Source: Glycomyces arizonensis DSM 44726 | Lineage (GTDB): Bacteria > Actinomycetota > Actinomycetes > Mycobacteriales > Micromonosporaceae | Length of the DNA stretch: 64,000 nucleotides | Direction: 5' to 3' | NCBI RefSeq assembly: GCF_000482705.1 | Contig: NZ_AXWO01000016.1 | Location: 1-64,000, forward strand | Shown: positions 45,715 through 54,221 of the stretch, piece after piece | Position numbering within the stretch: position 1 is the stretch's first letter | How the letters are laid out: every line of letters starts with the position of its first letter | Translations under genes and position numbers: made by a program | Notes under the pieces: generated by a model | What the model was told of the DNA's origin: nothing | Database searches by the model: none | What the model saw: only the letters and a program-made list of their open reading frames with translations

Positions 45715-46070
45715 GGGGCAAGCCTCGGCGAAACGCCGCCGCGCGCCCTCCCTCTGCGGAGCGGACGCGCTCCCCCGCCCGGGGGAAACCCATGAGTCCA
45801 CTCCGACAACACTGTCCTCATCAGTCACGGAAATGACATGAATACACACGCGCCCGCCATTGCCGCAATGCCGCCGGAATGCCGATTCCCATCGAACACA
45901 ATGAATCCGAAAGGCGTGTACCGAAAAGGTCACGGAGCCATCACATATCGGGCCGCGTGTGGTCACGGTGGCTGGCGCGCCTACCCCTGCTGCAATAGTG
46001 TGTAACTCACATCACGTCAACCTCCACCTACATGGCGGATGCACATCTCGAACACAACCTAGGAGAAGCC
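45715..46070. other. Intergenic region upstream of livK
   Basis: About 355 bases with no gene. It is less GC-rich from 45830 on. It must hold the divergent promoters. GCAATAGTGTGTAACTCACA near 45990-46010 is a small symmetric element (TGTG-TAACT-CACA) that could be an activator site. AGGAGA precedes livK. Confidence 0.4.
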
Positions 46071-47321
46071 ATGTCTCGCTTTCCCCGGGCATTGCTGGCT
46101 GTAGCGACCGCGGGTGCCACAGCATTCGCCTTCGCAGCGTGCGGCGGCGCCGATGACGACGAATCCGGAAGCTCCGGCGGCGCCTGCGACGGCACCGGCA
46201 TGAAAGTCGGCACGATCCTGCCGCAGACCGGCTCACTCGCATTCCTCGGCCCCCCGGAATTCGCCGGCGTCGACCTCGCCATCGAAGAGATCAACGAAGG
46301 CGGCGGCGTCATCGGCGAATGCGTCGAAGTCTTCCACGAGGACTCCGGCGACACCACCACCGACATCGCCAGCCAGTCCGCCGACTCCCTGATCGCCCAA
46401 GGCGTCAGCGCCGTCGTCGGCGCGGCCTCCTCCGGTGTGTCGTTCCAGTTCATCGACAAGCTCTACGGCGAGGGCATCGTCCAGATATCCCCGGCCAACA
46501 CCTCACCGGACTTCACCACCTACGAAAGAGGCGACTACTACTTCCGCACCGCCCCCTCCGACGTCCTCCAAGGCCGCGTCCTCGCCGACCAGATCATCGC
46601 CGACGGCCACGAGCAGGTCGCGATCCTCGCCCTCCAAGACGCCTACGGCACCGGCCTGGCCGCCTCAGTCGAGGAGAACATCGTCGAGTTCGGCGGCGAA
46701 GTGGTCATGAAGACCATCTACGACCCCAACGCCTCCGAGTTCTCCGCCGAAGTCTCCGAACTGGCCGCCGCCGACGCCGACGCGGTCGTCCTCATCACCT
46801 TCAACGAGTTCACCAACCTCGCCCCCGAACTCGTCGAGAACAACCTCAGCCCCCAAGACCTCGGCTGGTACATGGTCGACGGCAACCTCTCCAACTACGG
46901 CGACCAGTTCCCCGAAGGCATGCTCGAAGGCACCAGAGGCACCTTCCCCGGCGCCGACCCGGCCGGCATCCGCGACCGCCTCCTGGAGATCAACCCCGAC
47001 CTGACCGACTTCACCTACGGCCCCGAGTCCTACGACGCCACCCTGCTGCTCGCGCTCGCCGCGCAGGCCGGCGGCTCCTACGACTCCGAGACCATCAAGG
47101 ACAACCTCGTCGACGTCAGCCGCGAGGGCACCAAGTGCGAGACCTACGCCGACTGCCTCGAACTGCTCGACAACGGCGAGGACATCGACTTCGACGGCCA
47201 ATCCGGCCCCATCGAGTTCTCCCCCGAAGGCGACGTCACCGCCGCCACCATCGGCATCTACGAATACGAGGCCGACAACACCTACGTCAACATCGACTAC
47301 CGCTTCCAAAGCCTCGAATAG
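46071..47321 (+). CDS. livK: Branched-chain amino-acid ABC transporter substrate-binding lipoprotein
   Basis: 416 aa from the ATG at 46071 with CTAGGAGAAG upstream. Lipoprotein signal (RALLAVATAGATAFAFAACGG). Then a Leu/Ile/Val-type periplasmic-binding-protein class I fold: VGTILPQTGSLAFLGPPEFAGVDLAIEEINEGGG, VVGAASSGVSFQFIDKLYGEGIVQISPANTS, YYFRTAPSDVLQGRVLADQII, FTYGPESYDATLLLALAAQAG. It binds amino acids outside the membrane for the LivHMGF complex. The permease/ATPase operon faces it tail to tail rather than following it. GAT/GAC-rich, so very acidic. Confidence 0.93.
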   Translation: MSRFPRALLAVATAGATAFAFAACGGADDDESGSSGGACDGTGMKVGTILPQTGSLAFLGPPEFAGVDLAIEEINEGGGVIGECVEVFHEDSGDTTTDIASQSADSLIAQGVSAVVGAASSGVSFQFIDKLYGEGIVQISPANTSPDFTTYERGDYYFRTAPSDVLQGRVLADQIIADGHEQVAILALQDAYGTGLAASVEENIVEFGGEVVMKTIYDPNASEFSAEVSELAAADADAVVLITFNEFTNLAPELVENNLSPQDLGWYMVDGNLSNYGDQFPEGMLEGTRGTFPGADPAGIRDRLLEINPDLTDFTYGPESYDATLLLALAAQAGGSYDSETIKDNLVDVSREGTKCETYADCLELLDNGEDIDFDGQSGPIEFSPEGDVTAATIGIYEYEADNTYVNIDYRFQSLE

Positions 47322-47335
47322 CCAGACCCGACGGC

Positions 47336-47370
47336 AGGCCGCCCCGGTCCGAACCGGACCGGGGCGGCCT
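47336..47370. terminator. Shared terminator between livK and livF
   Basis: AGGCCGCCCCGGTCCG, AAC, CGGACCGGGGCGGCCT: perfect 16-bp arms with a 3-nt loop, between the convergent livK and livF genes. Confidence 0.85.
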
Positions 47371-47376
47371 ATTCGT

Positions 47377-48291
47377 TCAGCGGGCCCGCCCCAGCGTCCC
47401 GAGATAGAGCTCGACGACCTTCGGATCGTCGATCAGACCCTCACCCGGCCCCGTATAGGCACTGCGCCCCTGGTCCAGAACGTAACCGCGGTCGCAGATC
47501 TGCAGACACCGCCGGGCGTTCTGCTCCACCATGACCACCGTGACCCCCGTCCCGTTGATCTGCTTCGTGTTGTAGAAGACCTCGTCCTGCATCGCCGGAG
47601 ACAGACCCGCCGACGGCTCGTCCAGCAGCAGCACCGACGGCTCCATCATGAGCGCCCTGCCCATCGCCACCATCTGCCGCTCACCGCCCGACAGCGACCC
47701 CGCCCGCTGCGCCCGCCGCTCGGCGAGCACCGGGAACAGACCCGAGACGAAGTCGAACCGCTCCCTGAACCGCTTCGGACGCAAGAACACCCCCATCTCC
47801 AGATTCTCCTGGACGGTCAGCGAGGGAAACACGTTGTTCGTCTGCGGCACGAAGCCCACCCCGCGCGGCACCAACTGGTGCGCCTGATGGTTCGTGATCA
47901 CCTCCCCCCGCAACGTCACCGTCCCCGAACGGATCCCCACCAACCCGAAGATCGCCTTCAGCAGCGTGGACTTCCCCGCCCCGTTCGGGCCGATGATCCC
48001 CACCAGCTCGCCCTCATCGGCGTACAGATCCGTCCCGTTCAGAATCGACACGCCCGGGATGTACCCCGCGACGACCTCATCGGCGCGCAGCAGCGCCCCC
48101 CCGGCCGCCACGAGATGCCCCTCACGGCTGCACACCTCCATCGCCGACTCGTCCTCCACCGGCGCGTCAGGCTCGGTCACGAACACCGGCGGCCTCGCCT
48201 CCGGATCGGACGAGTCCGCCTCCGGCGCGACGGCGGCCGCGTCCTCGGACGGCGCCTCCGCGCCGACCTCATTCATCTCCTCATCGGACAT
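47377..48291 (-). CDS. livF: ABC transporter ATP-binding protein LivF with acidic N-terminal extension
   Basis: 304 aa from the ATG at 48291, where AGGAGG lies 7 nt upstream overlapping the livG stop. Walker A GIIGPNGAGKSTLL, Q-loop VGFVPQTNNVFPSLTVQENLEMG, signature LSGGERQMVAMGRALM, Walker B LLLDEPSAGLSP, H-loop replaced by VVMVEQNARR as usual in LivF. The core begins near residue 65. The first 60 residues are acidic and Ala/Pro/Glu-rich (EEMNEVGAEAPSEDAAAVAPEAD), unusual for LivF (about 235 aa) and of unknown role. Confidence 0.92.
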   Translation of the reverse strand: MSDEEMNEVGAEAPSEDAAAVAPEADSSDPEARPPVFVTEPDAPVEDESAMEVCSREGHLVAAGGALLRADEVVAGYIPGVSILNGTDLYADEGELVGIIGPNGAGKSTLLKAIFGLVGIRSGTVTLRGEVITNHQAHQLVPRGVGFVPQTNNVFPSLTVQENLEMGVFLRPKRFRERFDFVSGLFPVLAERRAQRAGSLSGGERQMVAMGRALMMEPSVLLLDEPSAGLSPAMQDEVFYNTKQINGTGVTVVMVEQNARRCLQICDRGYVLDQGRSAYTGPGEGLIDDPKVVELYLGTLGRAR

Positions 48292-48301
48292 GCCACGCCT
48301 C

Positions 48302-49168
48302 CTAACGCGCCGCGCCGTCATGATGCGCCCCGAGATAGGCGTCGATCACGCGCGAATCGGACGAGATCTGCTCCGGAGTGCCCTCGGTGATGACCCGGCC
48401 CGCGGCCATGACCACCGCCCAGTCGGCGATCTCATGGACCATGTCCATGTCGTGCTCCACGAACAGCACCGTCATCCCCTCCTCCCGCAACTCCTTGATG
48501 TGGTCCAGCAGCGACTCCTTCAGCGCCGGGTTCACCCCCGCCATCGGCTCGTCGAGCATGACCATCCTCGGCTCCAACATGAGCGCCCGCGCCATCTCCA
48601 AAAGCTTCCGCTGACCGCCCGAGAGCTCCCCGGCGTAGTCGTCGCGCTTGTCCGCCAACTGGAACCGCTCCAGCAGCCCCAACGCCCGAGCCCGGTTCGC
48701 CGCCTCCTGGCCGCGCCACAGCCACGGCAACAACCCCGCCCACATCCGCTCACCCAGCTGCCCGGTGGCGCCGATGAGCATATTGTCCAGCACGGTCATC
48801 CGCGTCAACGCCTTCGTCAACTGGAACGTCCGCACCATCCCCGCCTGCGCCACCTGGTACGAACGCAGCCGCTTGGCCGAGCGCCCATCGAACTCCCACG
48901 TGCCCCGGCTCGGCCGGTCGAACCCGGTCAGCAGATTGAACAGCGTCGTCTTCCCCGCGCCGTTCGGCCCGATCAGCGCCGTGATCGTGCCGCGCTCGAT
49001 CTCCAAGCGCTCCACATCGACGGCCACCAGACCACCGAAGGCCCGCCTGACACCCGAAGCCGACAGGATCGGATCCGGCTTGGCCACACCCGGCTCCGGC
49101 GCCACATCGGCGAGCGCGTCCACAGCCGCCTGATGCGCCTCCCGGCGCTCGACCTCGCTACCTGACAT
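48302..49168 (-). CDS. livG: ABC transporter ATP-binding protein LivG
   Basis: 288 aa. Walker A LIGPNGAGKTTLFNLLTGFDRPSRG, Q-loop region MVRTFQLTKALTRMTVLDNMLIGA, signature ELSGGQRKLLEMARALM, Walker B MVMLDEPMAGVNP, then VLFVEHDMDMVHEIADWAVVMAAGRVITEGTPEQI with the switch His. All typical of LivG. The start overlaps the livM stop by 11 nt, so translation is coupled. An N-terminal 35-residue tail (ERREAHQAAVDALADVAPEPGVAKPD) precedes the ATPase fold. Confidence 0.94.
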   Translation of the reverse strand: MSGSEVERREAHQAAVDALADVAPEPGVAKPDPILSASGVRRAFGGLVAVDVERLEIERGTITALIGPNGAGKTTLFNLLTGFDRPSRGTWEFDGRSAKRLRSYQVAQAGMVRTFQLTKALTRMTVLDNMLIGATGQLGERMWAGLLPWLWRGQEAANRARALGLLERFQLADKRDDYAGELSGGQRKLLEMARALMLEPRMVMLDEPMAGVNPALKESLLDHIKELREEGMTVLFVEHDMDMVHEIADWAVVMAAGRVITEGTPEQISSDSRVIDAYLGAHHDGAAR

Positions 49169-50201
49169 CGAGCATCAGCTCCCTTCGATTGCCGAGAATG
49201 CCCTGCGGCCGGAAGATCAACAGCAGCACCATCCCCAGACCCAACAGGAAGAACACCAGCGGACCCACCTGCGTCCCCGACAAGACGCTCGACGGGATCA
49301 ACTCGGCCCGGATCGCCTGGTTCAGCGACTGCGAGAACAAGTTGTAGAGGAACCAGAACAGCGCCGCCCCCAACACCGGACCGAACAGCCGCGCCGCCCC
49401 ACCCAGAATCAGCACCACATAGAAGTAGAACGTGAAATCGGTACTGAACGTGTCCGGCTGCACATTCGCGCGACTCAACGCGAAGACGAACCCCGCCGCC
49501 GCACCGATGATCCCACCGATCACCAACGCCTGCATCTTGTAAGCGAAGACGTTCTTGCCGAGACTGCGCACAGCCTCCTCGTCCTCCCTGATGCCCTTGA
49601 GGACCCGCCCCCACGGGCTGTGCACGAGCAGACCGATCACGAGCAGGAACACCGCCACCAGCGCCCACCCGACCGTCATCACCCACAGATCCCGGTCGGA
49701 ATACTGGAAGTCGAACAGCCACAGATCGACGATGAGCCGCCCGTGGTCCATCGAGACGAACCCGAACGACCACGTCGCGTCCTTGCTGTACGGACTCATC
49801 GCGAAGAACGGCTCACTGAAGCCGCGCATCCCGTCCGAACCGCCCGTGTACTCGGCCCAGACCGTCGAACGCGCCAACCGCCGCACGATCTCCGCGGCGG
49901 CGATGGTCACAATAGCCAGATAATCGGCCCGCAACCGCAGCGTCGGAATACCCAGCAGCAGCGCCATGACCACCGCCGCGAGGAACCCGACGAGGACCCC
50001 CCACCCGAACGGCAGCCCCGCGGCCACCACCGTGAGCGCGAGCCCGTAGGCCCCCATCGCCGCGAACGCCGCCTGCCCGAAATTGAGCAGCCCCGTATAG
50101 CCGAACTGGACATTGAGCCCGATCGCCGCCAACGCGTAGATGAGCATGGTCGGGCCGATGGCCTGCGTGAGCGCCTGACTGAAGACGAAGTGCCAATCCA
50201 T
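49158..50201 (-). CDS. livM: Branched-chain amino-acid ABC transporter permease LivM
   Basis: 347 aa. Eight or nine helices. Family hallmark ALAAIGLNVQFGYTGLLNFGQAAFAAMGAYGLALT near residues 24-60, TLRLRADYLAIVTIAAAEIVRR, and the EAA-like loop GRVLKGIREDEEAVRSLGKNVFAYKMQALVIGG that contacts LivG/F. The C-terminal YNLFSQSLNQAIRAELIPSS and LLLIFRPQGILGNRRELM are also LivM-like. ATG at 50201, 15 nt after livH. Overlaps livG at its end. Confidence 0.93.
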   Translation of the reverse strand: MDWHFVFSQALTQAIGPTMLIYALAAIGLNVQFGYTGLLNFGQAAFAAMGAYGLALTVVAAGLPFGWGVLVGFLAAVVMALLLGIPTLRLRADYLAIVTIAAAEIVRRLARSTVWAEYTGGSDGMRGFSEPFFAMSPYSKDATWSFGFVSMDHGRLIVDLWLFDFQYSDRDLWVMTVGWALVAVFLLVIGLLVHSPWGRVLKGIREDEEAVRSLGKNVFAYKMQALVIGGIIGAAAGFVFALSRANVQPDTFSTDFTFYFYVVLILGGAARLFGPVLGAALFWFLYNLFSQSLNQAIRAELIPSSVLSGTQVGPLVFFLLGLGMVLLLIFRPQGILGNRRELMLDVR

Positions 50202-50216
50202 TGCGGTCTCCTAACC

Positions 50217-51590
50217 TCAGCCGATCCGCTCACGGCGGCCCAGGATGCCCTGCGGCCGCGTCAGCATGACGACGATGAGCACGGCCAACGCCCCGACATA
50301 CTTCAACTCGGGCGAGACCACCAACGTGGACATCTGCACGAAGACACCGATGAGCATGGCGCCGATGAACGCCCCGAACGCCGTCCCGAGCCCACCGAGC
50401 ACCACCGCCGAGAACACCAGCAGCAGCAGATGCTGCCCCATGTCGAACTTGACGCCGTCATTGATCGACAGGAACACCCCGGACATCGCCGCCAGAGCCC
50501 CACCGATCGTCCACACCAGACGAACCACCCGGTTGACGTCGATGCCGGTCGACGCCGCCAACGACGGATTGTCCGCCACCGCCCGAGTCGCCTTGCCCAA
50601 CCGCGTGAACACCAGAGCGGCCCCCACCGCCGAACACACCAACGCCGCGATCAAGCCCGTGTAGACCTCCTTCGGAGTGATCACCAGCCACCCCAGATCC
50701 CACGGCTCCTGCCCGACATACTGCGTGTAGCGCTCCCGCTCACCGCCGAAGAAGAACAACGTCGCAAAACGGATGAGCATCGCCACACCGATCGAGATGA
50801 TCATCATCGAGATCAAACCCGTACCGCGCCTGCGCAAAGGACTCCACAAACCCCAGTCCTGCAGCCAACCGAACAACGCCCCCGCCGCGACCGCCCCGAT
50901 GACCGCGATCCACACCGGAAGCCCGAACGTGACATTCACCAGCAGCGCCACGACACCGCCGAACGTGACCAGGTCGCCGTGCGAGAAGTTCGTCAACCCC
51001 GTCGTACCGAAGACCATCGACAGCCCCACCGCCGCCAAAGCGATCATCAACCCGAAATGGACGCCACTGAACAGGAGACTCACCGCGCGCTTCGCGCCGC
51101 CGGTGCCCTCCAGATCCGGATCGACCTCCTCCTCGGCCTCGGCCCCGGCGACAGGCTCCTCGCTCTCCTCGCCGCCCTCCGAATCACTCGGCGACTCGCT
51201 CTCCAACGGCTCAGCATCCGGATCGAGCTGCGTGTCCAGCGGGAACAGCACCGTCCGAACCGCCGAACTCACCTCAACCTCCAACTGCGGGCGGGCATTG
51301 CGCACCAGCAGACCGCCCGGCAGCGTCGACTCGTCCAACGTGACGATGTACGTGCCGGGCGCGTCCAGCGGAACCAGCCAAGTGCCGTCCTCGCCGCTGG
51401 CGACCGTGGCGATCTCGACGCCCTCGGCATCGGCCACGGTGATCTCCACGCCGGCGATCAGATTGTCGTCCTGGTCCTTCAAGGTGCCCTTGACGCCGAC
51501 GTCCTCTTGCGCCTGGGCGGTGCCGCTCACCCCCAAACCCAGCAACAGGCCGGCCAGCGCAGCCGACAGCATCAATACCGCTCGTCTCAA
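50217..51590 (-). CDS. livH: ABC transporter permease LivH with exported Ig-like N-terminal domain
   Basis: 457 aa from the TTG at 51590, chosen because a GAGGGGG site sits 5 nt upstream and it gives a proper signal peptide (RRAVLMLSAALAGLLLGLGVSGTAQAQ, cleavage after AQA). Residues 30-105 form a carboxypeptidase-regulatory/Cna-B-like Ig fold (GVKGTLKDQDDNLIAGVEITVADAEG...GTWLVPLDAPGTYIVTLDESTLPGG). An acidic linker (SPSDSEGGEESEEP) precedes the permease (VHFGLMIALAAVGLSMVFGTTGLTNFSHGDLVTFGG). Actinobacterial LivH proteins with such an extracellular head are known; the role is unclear. Confidence 0.9.
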   Translation of the reverse strand: MRRAVLMLSAALAGLLLGLGVSGTAQAQEDVGVKGTLKDQDDNLIAGVEITVADAEGVEIATVASGEDGTWLVPLDAPGTYIVTLDESTLPGGLLVRNARPQLEVEVSSAVRTVLFPLDTQLDPDAEPLESESPSDSEGGEESEEPVAGAEAEEEVDPDLEGTGGAKRAVSLLFSGVHFGLMIALAAVGLSMVFGTTGLTNFSHGDLVTFGGVVALLVNVTFGLPVWIAVIGAVAAGALFGWLQDWGLWSPLRRRGTGLISMMIISIGVAMLIRFATLFFFGGERERYTQYVGQEPWDLGWLVITPKEVYTGLIAALVCSAVGAALVFTRLGKATRAVADNPSLAASTGIDVNRVVRLVWTIGGALAAMSGVFLSINDGVKFDMGQHLLLLVFSAVVLGGLGTAFGAFIGAMLIGVFVQMSTLVVSPELKYVGALAVLIVVMLTRPQGILGRRERIG

Positions 51591-51898
51591 GGGGCCCCCT
51601 CGGAGGTTCGGGCACCGCGGGGCGTCGTGCAGGGTTCGAGAGGCGCCCAACGGTGCGAGTGAGCCGAATCTTAGGGGAGATGTGTGCCACAACTACACCT
51701 GTCGTTATGAAACCGTTGCCAAAGTGGCGCAGATGTTATCGAGCGACCGGCAGAAAACGGCACTGCCACGGCATATCTATACTCTTCAATCGTTGAGCAC
51801 CAGTGGACACCATCCGGCACACCGGTCGCAACGCTCGGCGGCGCCGAGCCCCTCCGGACACCGCCCGAGCCGGAGGTGTGAGAAGATATTTGCCGCTT
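51591..51898. promoter_or_regulatory. Intergenic region upstream of livH and of tRNA-Met
   Basis: About 310 bases. The AT-rich part at 51680-51800 must contain the minus-strand livH promoter (TTGGCA and CATAAC read on that strand are weak candidates). GATATT at 51885-51890, 8 nt before the tRNA, is a plausible tRNA -10. No other gene seen. Confidence 0.4.
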
Positions 51899-51972
51899 GG
51901 GGCAGTAGCTCAGCTGGTTAGAGCGAACCACTCATAATGGTCAGGTCGCGGGTTCAAGTCCTGCCTGCCCCA
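51899..51972 (+). tRNA. tRNA-Met (anticodon CAT, elongator type)
   Basis: 74 nt. Acceptor GGGGCAG pairs with CTGCCCC. D loop AGCTGGTTA, anticodon loop CTCATAA, T loop TTCAAGT. Similar to actinobacterial elongator tRNA-Met. A lysidine-modified tRNA-Ile (CAT) cannot be excluded from sequence alone. Confidence 0.9.
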
Positions 51973-51978
51973 CGTTAA

Positions 51979-52006
51979 AGGCCCTGTTTTTGCAGGGCCT
52001 CTTTTA
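51979..52006 (+). terminator. Terminator of tRNA-Met
   Basis: AGGCCCTG, TTTTTG, CAGGGCCT then CTTTTA: a classical intrinsic terminator 6 nt after the tRNA. Confidence 0.85.
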
Positions 52007-52070
52007 TTGCCATCGATCTGTTCTGTCGCCTTTCGGACACCTGTTGCCGCGTGTCGCTCGATTGAATCGT

Positions 52071-53366
52071 GTGTCCTGCTCGATAACTTGTTCACGTGTT
52101 GCGAGGTTCCGTGTCCGGTTGTATCCCGAGACGGCTCAGGAGCAGTTCTTGAGCCGCACGTTGGGGTGCGTCCGGGTGGTCTGGAACCAGGTGCTCAACT
52201 GGCGCAAGGAGCGCTGGGCCAAGGAAGGCACGTTCGGTTCCTACCGCGATACCTCGGGCTACCTGACCAAGCTCAAACGCCATCCGGACTTCGAGTTCCT
52301 TCGCGAAGTCTCCGCCGTTCCGCTCCAGCAGGCGCTGCGGCATCAGCACCGCGCATTCGAGTCGTTCTACGCCAAGCGCTCCAACTTCCCGCGCTTCAAG
52401 TCGCGCACGCACCGCGGCAGCGCCACATTCGCCAAGACCGCCTTCAAGATCAGAGACGGTCAGCTGCACTTGGCGAAGATGGAACAGCCGGTCCGGTGGG
52501 TGTGGTCGTTCGACATCCCGGTCGATGAGCTGGCGGTTTCGAGCGTCACTGTCACGCGCGAGCCTGACGGGTCGTGGTGGGCCGCGCTGTGCGTGGAGCT
52601 CAGTGAGGAGCAGACTCCGGAGCCGCCCGAACCGACCGGGAAAGCGGTCGGGATCGACTTGGGGATCCACACCTTCGGAACCCTCTCGGACGAGGAGGCC
52701 GAGCCGCTGGAGGCGCCCGATCTCCGTCGCAAGGAGGCCAATCGCCAGCGCTATCAGCGGCGGATGGCCCGGAAGCGGAAGGGCTCGGCCAACCGCGACA
52801 AGGAACGCAAGAAGGTGGCCCGGGCCTACCGGAAGGAGCGTCAGGCTCGCGAGGACATGCTCCAGAAGGCCACCACGCGGTTGGTCGAGGAGTACGACAC
52901 GATCTGCGTCGAGGACCTTCATATCGCGGGTCTGATGAAGAACCGCAGGATCGCGCGCCACATCGCGCGTATGGGATGGAGCCGCTTCCGAAGGCTGCTC
53001 GAGATCAAGTGCGAGCGGGCCGGGAAGCGGCTCGCGGTGGTCGACCGCTGGGAGCCGACCAGTAAGCGTTGCTCGAATCCGGGTTGCGGATTCGTGCTCG
53101 ATGAACTTCGCCTGGAGGTCCGCAAGTGGACCTGTCCGGGCTGTGGTGCCCGGCATGACCGGGATGTCAACGCCGCGAAGAACATTCTTGCCGCCGGGCT
53201 GGCGGTGTTGGCCGGGAAACGGGGTTCGGCAGCGCCTGGAGCGCTGCCGAACTCTGCGGTCGACAAAGCCTGTGGAGCTTATGTAAGACCTCGGGGGCTC
53301 TCACCTCCGAGGCAACGGGCTGCGAAGCAGGAAACCATCCTCAGTGATGAGGTGAATCCGCTCTGA
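52071..53366 (+). CDS. tnpB: IS605-type TnpB (RNA-guided nuclease / transposon accessory protein)
   Basis: 431 aa from a GTG at 52071 (start uncertain; the conserved part begins with ARFRVRLYPETAQEQFLSRTLGCVRVVWN). RuvC triad intact: D196 in GIDLGIH, E281 in CVEDLHI, D365 in HDRDVNAAKN. The zinc finger CSNPGCGF...CPGCGARH lies between the last two. TnpB cuts DNA at a site specified by an RNA made from the element's right end. No TnpA is present, so this is a solo element. It lies 98 nt after tRNA-Met. AATCCGCTCTGA at the 3' end marks the stop. Confidence 0.93.
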   Translation: MSCSITCSRVARFRVRLYPETAQEQFLSRTLGCVRVVWNQVLNWRKERWAKEGTFGSYRDTSGYLTKLKRHPDFEFLREVSAVPLQQALRHQHRAFESFYAKRSNFPRFKSRTHRGSATFAKTAFKIRDGQLHLAKMEQPVRWVWSFDIPVDELAVSSVTVTREPDGSWWAALCVELSEEQTPEPPEPTGKAVGIDLGIHTFGTLSDEEAEPLEAPDLRRKEANRQRYQRRMARKRKGSANRDKERKKVARAYRKERQAREDMLQKATTRLVEEYDTICVEDLHIAGLMKNRRIARHIARMGWSRFRRLLEIKCERAGKRLAVVDRWEPTSKRCSNPGCGFVLDELRLEVRKWTCPGCGARHDRDVNAAKNILAAGLAVLAGKRGSAAPGALPNSAVDKACGAYVRPRGLSPPRQRAAKQETILSDEVNPL

Positions 53367-53375
53367 GAGTGGGAA
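53225..53375 (+). ncRNA. Putative TnpB guide (omega) RNA region
   Basis: In IS605 elements the guide RNA overlaps the 3' end of tnpB and ends at the right element border. Here 53285-53315 can form a stem (CCTCGGGGGCTCTCACCTCCGAGG), followed by GGCTGCGAAGCAGGAAACC as in related elements. The exact ends and the guide segment were not determined. Confidence 0.35.
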
Positions 53376-53376
53376 A

Positions 53377-53474
53377 GCCAAGAGTGACCTGCTCTGACTC
53401 TCAGTGAGAATGCCAAGAGCGGGCCTCTTTGACTCTCTGCGGGAAAGCCAAGAGTTCCGAGCTCTGACATCGCC
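53377..53474. repeat. 35-bp tandem repeat, three copies
   Basis: GCCAAGAG starts units at 53377, 53412 and 53447, exactly 35 bp apart. Units 1 and 2 agree at 24 of 35 positions, and CTCTGACTCTC or GCTCTGAC recurs in each. It sits between the right end of the TnpB element and the 3' end of the SDR gene. Confidence 0.75.
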
Positions 53475-54221
53475 CTACCAGGGGACGGTCTCGCCGTCCA
53501 CGTAGTCGACGTGGCCGTCGCACACGAAGGTCCCGCTCGGGCCGTCGTCGCCGATCAGGGCCATGTCGATCGCGATCTGCGCGGCCTCCTGGACATTGCG
53601 GTCGCCTCGGTTGTCGTTGAAGTCCGTCTTCGTGAAGCCCGGCGTCACCGCGTTGATCTTGATCGGAGTCTCCCTCAGTTCGATGCTGTAGGAGACGGTG
53701 AGCATGTTCAGCGCCGACTTCGAGGCTCCGTAGGCGCCGGGTTGCAGCCAGCTCGGGAGGTCGTCGCGGGTCATCGTGGCGAGCGAGCCGACCTCGCTGG
53801 AGACGTTGACGATCCGGCCCGCCTCGGATCTGCGGACCAGCGGCAGGAACGCGTTGGTCACCGCGATGACGCCGAACACGTTGGTCTCGAAGATCTTCCG
53901 CGTCGTGGCGACGGTCAGCTCGCTGGTGTTCCAGCCGCCGTCGGCCAAGGCGATTCCGGCGTTGTTCACGAGGATGTCGAGCTTGCCGTAGGTCGCTTCG
54001 ACGTGTTCGGCAGCGGCGGTGATGGTCTGCCGGTCGGTGACGTCGAGGCGGACGAAGGCGGCGTCGTGGCCTTCGGCGCGGAGCTTCGCAGCGGCCTGCT
54101 CGCCGCGTTCGGGGGAGCGGGCGCCGACCAGGACGGTGACGCCCGCCTTTCCGAGGCCCTGTGCGGTGGCGTATCCGATGCCCTTGTTGGCGCCGGTGAT
54201 GAGTGCGATCTTTTCGGTCAT
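53475..54221 (-). CDS. Short-chain dehydrogenase/reductase
   Basis: 248 aa. NADP site TGANKGIGYATAQGLGKAG at residues 9-27, NNAGIAL near 88, VNVSSEVGSL with the catalytic Ser, YGASKSALNMLTVSYS with Tyr-Lys, NAVTPGFTKTDFN. Carbonyl-reductase-like subgroup (TGANKGIG). Divergent from an XRE regulator with 102 nt between, the usual arrangement for regulator-controlled SDR genes. ATG at 54221; no strong ribosome site. Confidence 0.9.
   Translation of the reverse strand: MTEKIALITGANKGIGYATAQGLGKAGVTVLVGARSPERGEQAAAKLRAEGHDAAFVRLDVTDRQTITAAAEHVEATYGKLDILVNNAGIALADGGWNTSELTVATTRKIFETNVFGVIAVTNAFLPLVRRSEAGRIVNVSSEVGSLATMTRDDLPSWLQPGAYGASKSALNMLTVSYSIELRETPIKINAVTPGFTKTDFNDNRGDRNVQEAAQIAIDMALIGDDGPSGTFVCDGHVDYVDGETVPW

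Noticed and set aside
46000-46016. A CRP-type site (TGTGA-N6-TCACA) before livK
   Set aside because: The symmetric element TGTG-TAACT-CACA has too short a spacer for CRP; kept only as an unspecific symmetric site.
53279-53470. A short minus-strand ORF in the 35-bp repeat
   Set aside because: Its protein repeats simply reflect the DNA repeats and it has no ribosome site.
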